64,000 nucleotides of DNA from Alcaligenes sp. SDU_A2 (GCF_038237375.1 NZ_CP151273.1:2418001-2482000); one strand, 5' to 3'; shown: positions 8,933 to 17,094, numbered from the stretch's first letter. A program made the numbers and translations. The notes: generated by a model from the letters alone, not told the origin.

Positions 8933-11900
8933 TTCAACACCACGCTTCCACTATCGAGCCAATAGGGTGTATCCCCCAGGCCTGCTTCCAACATCGTGTT
9001 GAGCTGAATCTTCACGGCTGTCTTGGAAGCAATGTTCAATTTGAAGTCCCGTGCGGCCGCCGCACTGATCTCCAGACGGTCACTGATCAAGCGCCGTCCC
9101 CGCCTATCGCGCAGTTTTTCGTTGCGTTGCAGGCTGACTTCCATCGCCGGAATTTGCCCCTCGTCATCGGGGGCCTCGGCCATCTGACGGCGCACCCGTT
9201 CATCCAGGTACAAGTAGTACAAGGGCGAGGCCGGCCAGCGCTCAACGTTAAGCTGTCGATAACCCAGGCGCAGATAGTTGCCCTGCATCAAGATGTGATA
9301 GCTGTCGGTGTCCTCGCTGCTGATGCTTTCCAGTTCAAGCACCTCTTCCCGCGTGTCCGGATCTGGCCGCAACGCATCTTTAAAAACGACATCCTGATTT
9401 TTAATCTGATTATTGGAGTCGATGATGCCGATATGACGCAGCGTGGAACGCGGCTTGAGCCCAGACACCTTGAAATTGAACTGGTCAATATTCATGTTGT
9501 AGCAAAGCAGGCACAGCATGGCACCCACCGAGGCCGTGCTCTTGGGATCGTTGATCCGCCCATTGGTATGAAAGGGATACCAACTGCCGGTACGATAGTT
9601 ATGCAAAGGCAGCAGACGCGACGGGGAAACAGGCATCTGCGAGCGTACATAGGCTTGAATGCCGGGCAGGCGCGATGGCCTGCCTGCCATCAAAATGATG
9701 TCGCAATCGTAGTAAGACAGCACCTCGCAAAACGAACGCAAAGGGTCGTTGATGTTCAAGGAGCCGGTAATCAGGCTCTGGTGCAAATGCCCCAGATCGA
9801 AAGGCTGAGCCACCTGGCTGAAGTCAAAATCGACTTTATGTCCGGTGTGCTTATGCAACTCCTGCGCCACGTACTCGGCGACCGTGGCCGACACACGGGC
9901 GCGCTGATCCCCGGCGTCGAACGCCACCTGCCCCGCGGCATTTCCCTGCAGATGCTCGAAAGCCAACAGTTCACGCCAAAGCGGTGCCTGGACCGCGCAA
10001 GGGTCCTGGTGTGGATCATACGATTCGTACCGCTTCAAAAATTCCAGCCCTAAAGGCACAAACACCTGAAGCGCCAACTGCTGTCGCAATATGGCTTTAC
10101 GGGCATCGGTCTTTTCATTGCCACACAAACGGGACAGAAAAACATCCGTATCGTCCACGCCGGCATTGATCAAAGCCTGCTCGAAGGCCGGCAGGATATG
10201 CTGCTGTATGACATCGAGCAGCACATCGTCGCCCGCCACCCTGAAACTGTCGCGAAACCGCTGTTGCGGCAAAATAGTGACATTGCTGCCGCCACCCGCA
10301 CCGACGGGGCGGCGCAAGGTGTAATCGCTAATCACAATATCGGTCGTGCCGCCGCCGATATCGATAATGCCCAGCGTCAGCGTCTCCCTGTCTTTTTTAT
10401 GGGGAGCCGCCACGGCATCAAAAAACTCATCGGCATGGCCGGCAAAGTTCTGCGTAATTTCCGTGAACAGATAGACCAGTTGCGAGCATGTGGCTTCGTC
10501 CCATTCGACCCGAAACTCCGGCAAGGGAACCAGAATCCCATCCGGTTTGCCACCTGTTGCATCCAGACCATAGGGATCTTCTTCACCCTGGTACCAGTTC
10601 ATGCTGGTCCACAGCAAACCTATCGCCTGCCGAAGACGTTCGGACAATAAGCTGCGCTCGACCAGCGGCATGCCCGGCGGCACGGTCAGCACGATATTGC
10701 TCAAACGGCGCGGTTTATTGGAGTGCCCTTGACGAGCCCGCTGGGCAGGACTGTTAATCTGCAACAAAGCCTGGGCCAACACCTCGGTCAGCATAAAGGT
10801 CATGACCGAGCTGCGCGAATACAGCGGCTCGAAAACCGGCAACCGGTCATCCTCGTCCAAGGTGTACAGGGCTTCGCCCCGTTCATCGATATGCAAAGAA
10901 AACGGCGCGGCCAGGGCCCTGGGTTCAGCGTCCGAACGATCGTATTGCTGGCTAAATCGCCAGCCATGCTTATATTCGTTCTCATCCCATAAATAGCGCT
11001 TGGGGCTGGACAGACCCGTCGTGCCTTCCGTGCCGCGACGCCGCGCCGCCAAGCGCGCGGCCTCGTCCCCGACCCGCACCAGGGTGGGCCAGGAAAAGGC
11101 GGTAGGACGGCCACTTTTAAGGGAAAGATGATTCTTTCCAAAGTCGACCTGCGCAAACTCCACTCGGCTCTCAAACGGTTTGCTGTAAATCTGGTGCGCC
11201 TTGGACAGATCACGCAGCTGCAGCACATAGTTCTGCCGCAAACCAGAGTCATCTTGCCCATGATTTTCAATCAAGATGCCACATGTGCGCGAATTACCCA
11301 CATCCAGCACCAGATCCACGGGTATGACTTGTTCGCTGTGCCAATTGGCCGCCAGAACCTTGATGTCCGGAATGCGGGCCCAGGCCTCCTTGCGCTCCGA
11401 TGCATTACTATCATGGGGGTGCGCAAACAGGCTGAGCAGATTCAAAAAGTGCAACTGGGCCGAACGCAGGGGACTGACCTCTTCCCCAAAGTCGATACTG
11501 CGGACCTTGTTGAGATTGTCTGTATACACTTCCTCCAGCCACTCCTGAACCCAATCACGATCCAGAAACCAATCCATATGCGCGCTATCACACGCCAAAC
11601 GGAACAAGGCACCGGCGTTGACGTCATCGCGCAAGGGCGCAAGATACGCGGCTCCTTCGGTCAGATCCACTACACTGGTGTCGCAGGCTACAGTAATGCG
11701 ATGCGTGTTGCCGTCACGATCCGGCGCTTCCAGCTTCACCACGCGTATCCGGCTCCAGCTGGCCGGCCCGGTATCGTAGCGATGCGGTGCCACAAAGCGA
11801 ACATAAGGGATAGGCAGCCACAGTCCGTTGAACAACTCCAACGTCGTGGCTAACGACACGTCCTGTTCATCCCGGCCCCGGGCGCTGCCCGGGTAAACTC

Positions 11901-12132
11901 CCACGCCGCCGTCGGGCTGATGAAACAAAAGCTGCTCATTGCCCGACTGGAGCCCGTCGAACAGCAAACGCCAGTTCTGACCACTTTCACTGAAAAACGT
12001 GTTCTTTAAGGCGCTCAGCTTTTTGCCACCCAGAGCGGGGGCCTGGATATCGAATGCGAAGTCCAGAAACTGGACCCCGGTATTTTCGATCAAAGTCACC
12101 AAGCCATCGTGTTTTACTAATTCAGGCAACAT
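8929..12132 (-). CDS. srfB: SrfB-family actin/HSP70-like ATPase
   Basis: 1067 residues from ATG 12132; an in-frame TTG at 12141 would add three residues. The family is recognised by length, neighbours and sequence. Three ASKHA (actin/HSP70/sugar kinase) signatures occur in the right order: phosphate-1 DLVLDVGNSRTCGILIEN near residue 278, phosphate-2 LGIIDIGGGTTDIVISDY near 590, and an adenosine-type loop ILMAGRPSRLPGI near 817. The protein is thus probably a nucleotide-driven chaperone or filament-like ATPase in the cytoplasm. The stop overlaps srfC by 4 bp, suggesting fixed stoichiometry. The first 270 residues carry no motif I recognise. Confidence 0.85.
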   Translation of the reverse strand: MLPELVKHDGLVTLIENTGVQFLDFAFDIQAPALGGKKLSALKNTFFSESGQNWRLLFDGLQSGNEQLLFHQPDGGVGVYPGSARGRDEQDVSLATTLELFNGLWLPIPYVRFVAPHRYDTGPASWSRIRVVKLEAPDRDGNTHRITVACDTSVVDLTEGAAYLAPLRDDVNAGALFRLACDSAHMDWFLDRDWVQEWLEEVYTDNLNKVRSIDFGEEVSPLRSAQLHFLNLLSLFAHPHDSNASERKEAWARIPDIKVLAANWHSEQVIPVDLVLDVGNSRTCGILIENHGQDDSGLRQNYVLQLRDLSKAHQIYSKPFESRVEFAQVDFGKNHLSLKSGRPTAFSWPTLVRVGDEAARLAARRRGTEGTTGLSSPKRYLWDENEYKHGWRFSQQYDRSDAEPRALAAPFSLHIDERGEALYTLDEDDRLPVFEPLYSRSSVMTFMLTEVLAQALLQINSPAQRARQGHSNKPRRLSNIVLTVPPGMPLVERSLLSERLRQAIGLLWTSMNWYQGEEDPYGLDATGGKPDGILVPLPEFRVEWDEATCSQLVYLFTEITQNFAGHADEFFDAVAAPHKKDRETLTLGIIDIGGGTTDIVISDYTLRRPVGAGGGSNVTILPQQRFRDSFRVAGDDVLLDVIQQHILPAFEQALINAGVDDTDVFLSRLCGNEKTDARKAILRQQLALQVFVPLGLEFLKRYESYDPHQDPCAVQAPLWRELLAFEHLQGNAAGQVAFDAGDQRARVSATVAEYVAQELHKHTGHKVDFDFSQVAQPFDLGHLHQSLITGSLNINDPLRSFCEVLSYYDCDIILMAGRPSRLPGIQAYVRSQMPVSPSRLLPLHNYRTGSWYPFHTNGRINDPKSTASVGAMLCLLCYNMNIDQFNFKVSGLKPRSTLRHIGIIDSNNQIKNQDVVFKDALRPDPDTREEVLELESISSEDTDSYHILMQGNYLRLGYRQLNVERWPASPLYYLYLDERVRRQMAEAPDDEGQIPAMEVSLQRNEKLRDRRGRRLISDRLEISAAAARDFKLNIASKTAVKIQLNTMLEAGLGDTPYWLDSGSVVLK

Positions 12133-12148
12133 AGGATTCAACCACTTA

Positions 12149-13654
12149 TTATTCAGCTTGCTGCAGCGTCAATGGAAATGCATCAGCGCCATACATCCCG
12201 GCACAACGCGCGGCCGCACCGGCCACACCGGGATCGCAGACTATTTTCGGCATGTCATAAACGGTGCTGTCGGTACATTGCGCCGCTGCACCTGTATTCA
12301 GGACCAATTGCCCATTCAAAGCCGAGGCGGTGACAGGCGCTTCGCACTGCACGCCATCGCCACGCCTGACCTGGACCTGTCCGGCTCCATCGGCAAGCTG
12401 ATATTGCAATTGCACAGGCTTGCCCGTCTGGCTGTCTTGCACTCCCATTCTGGCCGCCCACTGCCCGTTCAAGAATCCGAGCTTCCCGGACTGCAGGGCA
12501 TTGGGCGGCACCACCAAAGATGCCGGTGCCGCATCGACAGCCGGACTGTCGGGCAAGGAAGGCGCAGTGGCCGGAACCTGCGGTGCACTACCGGGCGACA
12601 CCGCTGGTGTATCCGGCGCGGGAGGGGATACAGGCGCGTCGACAGGCGGTGCGCTTATCGGCAGCGCACCAGGCTGCGAAAGTTCAGCTAGCGTGGGTGG
12701 CATTGCGGACGAGGCAGGCGCAGGCGACTGGTCCACGGGCGGCGGGGCAATGGAACTGCCGAGTTCCAGCGGCATCTGAGGACTTGGAATAAGCCCTGCC
12801 CCCGACATATCCGGCAAAGGCAACGTAGCTCCCCCCCCGACTACAGAAGCGGTGCCAATCGGCACACTGGGTACGGAAGGTTTAAGCCAGGCAGGCAGCC
12901 AACTAGGCCCACCCGATAGCACCGAGCCCAGGCTCAAGCCGCCGGCAGGCAAAGCAGGTGCCGTGCACCAGCGCAAACCAAACAAAAGCAAAGCCAGCAG
13001 CAGCAACAAGGCCAAGAACCGCCAGCCATATCGGGACCAGAAATACGCCCAACCCCTGCCTACCACAGGAGCCGTCCCTACAGACGCGGCCACCGGGCCG
13101 GGCACGGCGGGAGCAAGAGGCGCGGCGTGCTCCTCAGCCACGACCGCAGCTGGAGCAACGTGCGCTAGGCACAGCAAAGGATCGCCGCCCTGATCGGCTC
13201 CGTGGTGCAAAAATCCCCAAAATGTCAGGACTGCCTTGCCATCCACCAGATAAACAAAATTCTCGTCCGGAAAATACATGACGCGACGCAGCAAGCTGGA
13301 AAACAAGGACTTGTCGCCAGCTACTTCTTTACCAGCCTGATCTGCCGAATCGCCCGCTCCCGCCAGACGCTCGACCTCTTTCAGTACGCCGCTCAATTGC
13401 TGGCGTGCGGACTCGCGCTCCGACTCGGTGGCAGCGGCCCAGGACACGACTGCACCCGAAAACGGGCTATACCAATCCAGCGTTGTTCCTATCTCGTTAC
13501 TCTGGGGAATCGCCAAATGATCGGCGGCATTGCCCGCCCGACGACGTAGCGCCTCACGCAATTGGACCGCAGAACGAAACACTGGCCTGCCGCCTTCACC
13601 CAAGGCCATAAACGCATCGGCGCGACCGCTACGCAGCAAAACCCCATGTTTCAT
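12149..13654 (-). CDS. srfA: SrfA-family bitopic membrane protein
   Basis: 501 residues, first gene of the operon. The N-terminal 205 residues are predicted cytoplasmic (begins MKHGVLLRSGRADAFMALGE; contains SPFSGAVVSWAAATESERE). One membrane segment, FLALLLLLALLLFGLRW, lies near 212-228, preceded by the positive stretch YFWSRYGWR. A 160-residue Pro/Ala/Ser/Val-rich linker then leads to a C-terminal domain of about 100 residues (from LGFLNGQWAARMG) with four cysteines (GVQCE, AAQCT, KIVCD, AARCA), expected to be periplasmic and disulfide-bonded. The name rests on operon position with srfB and srfC and on overall resemblance to the SrfA family. The ATG at 13654 has only a weak ribosome site. 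Role unknown. Confidence 0.72.
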   Translation of the reverse strand: MKHGVLLRSGRADAFMALGEGGRPVFRSAVQLREALRRRAGNAADHLAIPQSNEIGTTLDWYSPFSGAVVSWAAATESERESARQQLSGVLKEVERLAGAGDSADQAGKEVAGDKSLFSSLLRRVMYFPDENFVYLVDGKAVLTFWGFLHHGADQGGDPLLCLAHVAPAAVVAEEHAAPLAPAVPGPVAASVGTAPVVGRGWAYFWSRYGWRFLALLLLLALLLFGLRWCTAPALPAGGLSLGSVLSGGPSWLPAWLKPSVPSVPIGTASVVGGGATLPLPDMSGAGLIPSPQMPLELGSSIAPPPVDQSPAPASSAMPPTLAELSQPGALPISAPPVDAPVSPPAPDTPAVSPGSAPQVPATAPSLPDSPAVDAAPASLVVPPNALQSGKLGFLNGQWAARMGVQDSQTGKPVQLQYQLADGAGQVQVRRGDGVQCEAPVTASALNGQLVLNTGAAAQCTDSTVYDMPKIVCDPGVAGAAARCAGMYGADAFPLTLQQAE

Positions 13655-13767
13655 TTAATTTCCGAAGATAAAAAAAAGAAACATCATACAACAGACTACA
13701 AGCGTCAAATAGTCGTGAGAAACAAGGATGCTTCACTCACCACAACAATACGACGAACCTCCACAAT

Positions 13768-13790
13768 AGACAGTCATTCTGTCTCTTTTT
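13768..13790. repeat. Dyad AGACAG-5-CTGTCT with T tract
   Basis: Perfect 6-bp arms AGACAG (13768-13773) and CTGTCT (13779-13784) around TCATT, followed on the plus strand by CTTTTT. On the minus strand it would lie in or just upstream of the srfA leader. It could be a small terminator protecting the region or an operator; no upstream plus-strand gene needs terminating here. Confidence 0.4.
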
Positions 13791-13858
13791 GTATACTTTT
13801 AAATAATCTAGCAATAATAATCAAAACGCTTTTCTTGAGACAGCAAATCCGGCAGGCA

Positions 13859-13880
13859 GCTGAACATCACTACGTTCAGC
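13859..13880. promoter_or_regulatory. Dyad GCTGAAC-8-GTTCAGC, possible operator
   Basis: Perfect 7-bp inverted repeat (13859-13865 and 13874-13880) separated by 8 bp, a size typical of dimeric regulator sites. It lies about 40 bp upstream of the weak srf promoter candidate and 140 bp upstream of the fliC promoter. Function inferred from symmetry alone. Confidence 0.4.
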
Positions 13881-14017
13881 CCGGAATAACAAGACACTGT
13901 TCTCCTATACGGTGCCAAGGCCAAAAGCAAGATACCCTGGCCTGCTCGCCGCTGCAGCAAGCGCCGCCTCGCAAGACATACCTAGCCACCCGGCCATAAT
14001 TTTTTCACCCCGCCCCC

Positions 14018-14044
14018 TAAAGTCCCCTGGACCCCGTCCGTAAA
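14018..14044 (+). promoter_or_regulatory. Sigma28 (FliA) promoter of fliC
   Basis: TAAAGTCC (14018-14025), 11 bp, TCCGTAAA (14037-14044), which fits the flagellar TAAA-N15-GCCGATAA pattern in spacing and most positions. Transcription would start near 14051, giving a leader of about 120 nt. Confidence 0.75.
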
Positions 14045-14086
14045 TGCAGGTGTACAGGAAGAACGCAGTGTGCCGGATGCATGTGT

Positions 14087-14148
14087 AACCCTCCGGGGTT
14101 CGGCAAGACGCCAACGCTTTCCTGGGCAAAGGGCGAAACCGTTTCGCC
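14087..14148 (+). promoter_or_regulatory. Structured fliC 5' leader (two hairpins)
   Basis: Two stems lie between promoter and ribosome site: AACCC-TCCG-GGGTT (14087-14100) with a tetraloop, and GGCGAAA-CCG-TTTCGCC (14132-14148), a 7-bp stem ending 15 nt before the GGGAG ribosome site at 14164. Such leaders can stabilise flagellin mRNA or control translation. Confidence 0.5.
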
Positions 14149-14173
14149 GCTCTACTCAACATTGGGAGTTACC

Positions 14174-15421
14174 ATGTCTGTTATCAATACGAACTCGCTT
14201 TCCCTCATTGCCCAAGGCAATCTGACCAAGTCGCAAGGCGCACTGGGCCAGGCTATCGAGCGCCTGTCCTCCGGTCTGCGCATCAACAGCGCCAAAGACG
14301 ACGCCGCCGGTCAGGCTATTGCCAACCGCTTCACGGCCAACATCAAGGGCCTGACGCAAGCTCAACGCAACGCCAACGACGGTATCTCGATCGCTCAGAC
14401 GACCGAAGGTGCCCTGAACGAAATCAACAACAACCTGCAGCGCGTACGTGAGCTGTCGGTGCAGGCCGCAAGCGGAACTAATTCGCCCTCGGACCTCCAG
14501 TCCATCCAAGACGAAATCGGCCAACGCCTGTCTGAAATTAATCGAGTTTCTGAACAGACTCAGTTCAACGGCGTAAAAGTTCTCGCTAGCGACAACAAAC
14601 TGACCATTCAAGTTGGCGCTCGTGATAACGAAACGATCGAAATCAACCTAAAAGAAATCACCGCTGACACGCTTGGTCTTGGCAGCTTCAGCGTGGCGGG
14701 CCCAACGGTAAACGACGCAGGCGTAATTACCAAAGCTGACGGAACTGCTGCTGCTGCCGCAGGAGCCGCCGAGTTCAAAAAAGCATTCGGTGACGATACC
14801 GCTCTTACAAGCAGCAACGCTACTTTCAAGGCCGGTGAAGATGCCAAAATTGCACAGAGCCTTGGCGTAGCCACCGGTAGCTTAGCAGTCACAAAAGACC
14901 TGACGGTGGATAGCCGTGGGAACTGGTATGCATCCGTCTCCATCACACCTGCAGATGCTACCGAGATTGCAAACCTGAAGAGCCGCGGTATCACTGCCGG
15001 CGCTGACGGCAAGGCCCTGGAAGCAGGTACAGCGGCTACTTTCTATGTAGCCGTCGATCCAAAATCCACGACTTCGACAACAGGTGCGGCCGCCTACGAG
15101 CTAACCGCAGAGGACGTTACCTTGTCCGCGCTGACGACAGGTTCCTCCTCGAACCCACTGAAGAAGTTAGACGCCGCACTCTCGCAAGTTGACCAATTGC
15201 GTGGTGAACTGGGTGCCGTTCAGAACCGGTTCCAGTCCACCATCGCCAATCTGAGCAACACGGTCACCAACCTGTCCGCAGCTCGTTCGCGTATCGAAGA
15301 CGCTGACTACGCCGTTGAAGTGTCCAACATGACCCGCTCTCAGATCCTGCAACAAGCCGGCACCTCGGTTCTGGCCCAAGCCAACCAAGTTCCACAGACC
15401 GTGCTGTCGCTGCTGCGTTAA
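14174..15421 (+). CDS. fliC: Flagellin
   Basis: 415 residues from ATG 14174, preceded by GGGAG at 14164-14168; an upstream in-frame start has no support. The conserved D0/D1 ends are clear: [20 protein letters not shown] and [20 protein letters not shown] at the N-terminus, [20 protein letters not shown] and ending [10 protein letters not shown] at the C-terminus. The centre (about residues 165-350) is an Ala/Thr/Lys-rich variable domain exposed on the filament surface. The gene is monocistronic, with its own sigma28 promoter and a strong downstream stem-loop. It is the structural subunit secreted by the flagellar export apparatus with FliS as chaperone. It sits divergent from the srf operon and apart from fliD. 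Confidence 0.98.
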   Translation: MSVINTNSLSLIAQGNLTKSQGALGQAIERLSSGLRINSAKDDAAGQAIANRFTANIKGLTQAQRNANDGISIAQTTEGALNEINNNLQRVRELSVQAASGTNSPSDLQSIQDEIGQRLSEINRVSEQTQFNGVKVLASDNKLTIQVGARDNETIEINLKEITADTLGLGSFSVAGPTVNDAGVITKADGTAAAAAGAAEFKKAFGDDTALTSSNATFKAGEDAKIAQSLGVATGSLAVTKDLTVDSRGNWYASVSITPADATEIANLKSRGITAGADGKALEAGTAATFYVAVDPKSTTSTTGAAAYELTAEDVTLSALTTGSSSNPLKKLDAALSQVDQLRGELGAVQNRFQSTIANLSNTVTNLSAARSRIEDADYAVEVSNMTRSQILQQAGTSVLAQANQVPQTVLSLLR

Positions 15422-15472
15422 TCAACGCCCAGAGCACTTGCCTCTTGCCGTGCGCAAGGAGCAAGGCAGCCA

Positions 15473-15504
15473 GCAACAAGCCAGCCTTTGCGCTGGCTTG
15501 TTGC
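15473..15504. terminator. Stem-loop between convergent fliC and lysR-type gene
   Basis: Perfect 13-bp stem GCAACAAGCCAGC (15473-15485) and GCTGGCTTGTTGC (15492-15504) with a 6-nt loop. There is no clear T tract, so it may act mainly as a 3' stabiliser for the abundant fliC mRNA or as a bidirectional barrier. Confidence 0.7.
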
Positions 15505-15547
15505 GTTATAGGCCCAGCGAATGCCAACAGCAGAGATCTGACCAGAA

Positions 15548-16450
15548 TCAACGGTCGGGCAGCAGCGCCGCCAAAGCAGCCCGCAACCGTTCGGTAAACT
15601 CCCGCGTGATCTGCGACTTGGCCTGATGGGCGGGATGCAACAAACCGACCCGAAATGGCACGACGGGCTTGAATGGCTTGAAGACCACACCAGGATTCGC
15701 CTGTCGACGGTAGCTGGCAACCGTGATCGGATCGAGCAGACAAATACCCTGGCCACGCTCGACAAAGCGCAAGGCGGGAATAAAGAAGCGGGTACGCACA
15801 CGCACATTCAGCCGGCATTGTGCGGCCTCGAATATCTGGCTTAATGCATGAGCCGTGCTGTGATCGGGATACAGCGCAATCATGGGTTCGTCCGCCAACA
15901 GAGCCGGCGTCAATACAGAAGCATCGGCCAGGCAGTGCCCGGCCGGAACAGCACACACACACTCCATATCGAACAGTTCCACCGCAATGGACGGATCGGG
16001 ACCACCGATCTCTGCCAACGCCACGTCGTACTGCGCCGATGCCGTCCATTCCAGAATGCTCTCCGAGGTGCGTGTCTGCAAGGACACCTGCACCCCGGGA
16101 TAGTCATCCAGAAAATCAGCTACCAGATCGGGCATGAATACATAGGAAGGACCGGGCATGCAACCAATGCGCAAAACACCCTGCTGCTTGTTGCGTATAT
16201 CCTTAAGGGTCTCGGTCAACTCCTGCATCCGGCCCACAATGGCCTCCAGCTCGGTATACATGTACTTGGCTTCCGGCGTCGGGTATAGGCGCTTCTTGCG
16301 GCGCTCGAACAAGGGGAATCCCAGTTGCTCTTCCAAAGCCGCGATATTCATGCTGACCGCCGACTGCGTCTTGTACAGACGCTGCGCCGCATCGGATACA
16401 GACCCGGTCAGCATCACAAGGCGGAAGGCTTCCATATGACGTAGGTTCAT
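15548..16450 (-). CDS. LysR-type transcriptional regulator
   Basis: 300 residues. The N-terminal winged helix-turn-helix is typical (MNLRHMEAFRLVMLTGSVSD, then AAQRLYKTQSAVSMNIAALE, LGFPLFERR). A periplasmic-binding-protein-like effector domain spans about 90-295 (GVLRIGCMPGPSYVFMPDLV). It is divergent from the tct/RidA/oxidoreductase/racemase operon with 179 bp between starts, the usual arrangement for a regulator of that operon. The effector is probably the transported amino acid or a breakdown product, which is inference. A palindrome 11 bp upstream of its start may mediate autoregulation. Confidence 0.93.
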   Translation of the reverse strand: MNLRHMEAFRLVMLTGSVSDAAQRLYKTQSAVSMNIAALEEQLGFPLFERRKKRLYPTPEAKYMYTELEAIVGRMQELTETLKDIRNKQQGVLRIGCMPGPSYVFMPDLVADFLDDYPGVQVSLQTRTSESILEWTASAQYDVALAEIGGPDPSIAVELFDMECVCAVPAGHCLADASVLTPALLADEPMIALYPDHSTAHALSQIFEAAQCRLNVRVRTRFFIPALRFVERGQGICLLDPITVASYRRQANPGVVFKPFKPVVPFRVGLLHPAHQAKSQITREFTERLRAALAALLPDR

Positions 16451-16460
16451 GGCTCAAGAA

Positions 16461-16477
16461 CATCAATTAAATTGATG
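16461..16477. promoter_or_regulatory. Palindrome, probable LysR-type operator
   Basis: CATCAAT-TAA-ATTGATG: perfect 7-bp arms around 3 bp, containing the T-N11-A geometry of LysR sites (for example the T at 16463 and A at 16475). It begins 11 bp from the regulator start codon, so bound regulator would block its own gene. Confidence 0.5.
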
Positions 16478-16604
16478 AAGTCCTAAAAAAATAAGATTTG
16501 CGCTGATCTACTGATTTAGCCACTATCTTAAATAAGACTAAATAGGGTTGAACCCGACAAACGGCCGTCAGCATAGACGCCGATAAAGAAACATGGAGAC
16601 AAAC

Positions 16605-16637
16605 ATGAACCGGAAACCGAGGGGGTCGCATGGTTAA
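16605..16637 (+). CDS. Possible 10-codon leader ORF overlapping tctB start
   Basis: ATG at 16605 follows GGAGA (16595-16599) at good spacing and encodes MNRKPRGSHG before TAA at 16635-16637. Its stop overlaps the tctB start (ATG 16630), allowing translational coupling. A second in-frame ATG lies at 16593. A chance reading frame is quite possible. Confidence 0.3.
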   Translation: MNRKPRGSHG

Positions 16638-17094
16638 GCCCCGCATCAATATGGCCTTTTCCAGCGCCATCATCCTGATTTCTATCCTGATTCTAAGCAA
16701 TGACTCGTTGGTGAGCGGCGGCGTCCAGACCGAGCTGGGCTCTTTGTTTCTGCCCCGTATCATTGCGGTTCTGATGATTGCCCTGGCGCTTGGAATAGGC
16801 CTGCCCGCGCTATTGGGCATTCTGCGCCACACGCATGCCACCGACAGCGACGGCCGCGCACACGATGCCATCGGCGTATGCCTGTACCTGGCCATCCTGC
16901 TGGCGTACTGGGCTGGCATACCGTGGGTCGGTTTCATGGTTGCCACACCTCTTGCCATGCTGGCCATCGGCTGGCTGCTGGGTGCCAGAAAATTCTTACC
17001 TTTGTTGGCAATCAGCGTGATCACCCCCTTTGTGATCGACTATGGCAGCCGCACGTTCTTACGTGTGTTCCTGCCTGGCTGGTCCCTGGGCTAA
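16630..17094 (+). CDS. Tripartite tricarboxylate transporter small membrane subunit (TctB family)
   Basis: 154 residues with four predicted membrane segments (beginning FSSAIILISILILS, IIAVLMIALALGIGLPALLG, GVCLYLAILLAYW, TPLAMLAIGWLLGA) and a short soluble loop, the typical TctB size and layout. GAGGGGG at 16619-16625 precedes the ATG. It forms the inner-membrane transporter with TctA, 11 bp downstream. First structural gene of the operon divergent from the LysR regulator. Confidence 0.88.
   Translation: MVKPRINMAFSSAIILISILILSNDSLVSGGVQTELGSLFLPRIIAVLMIALALGIGLPALLGILRHTHATDSDGRAHDAIGVCLYLAILLAYWAGIPWVGFMVATPLAMLAIGWLLGARKFLPLLAISVITPFVIDYGSRTFLRVFLPGWSLG

Larger units (their letters stand above)
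13655..14017. other. AT-rich divergent intergenic region, srf operon / fliC
   Basis: No credible gene. The half nearest srfA (13655-13860) is much richer in A and T than the flanking genes. A possible sigma70 promoter for the srf operon on the minus strand is TTGATT, 17 bp, TAAAAG between about 13826 and 13798; both hexamers match only 4 of 6. Two dyads are described separately (13768-13784 and 13859-13880). The part nearest fliC (13880-14017) shows nothing I can assign. Confidence 0.5.

Noticed and set aside
1-13654. Reading the operon as part of a type VI secretion locus
   Set aside because: No Tss structural gene, Hcp, VgrG, kinase or phosphatase is present; only the envelope-sensor-like components resemble T6SS-associated proteins.
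13562-13999. Small gene in the srfA-fliC intergenic region on the plus strand
   Set aside because: The frame starts inside srfA on the opposite strand, has no ribosome site and no recognisable protein features.
1-14000. Genomic island with mobility genes
   Set aside because: No integrase, transposase, tRNA or attachment-site repeats could be seen at the right border; the left border is outside the window.
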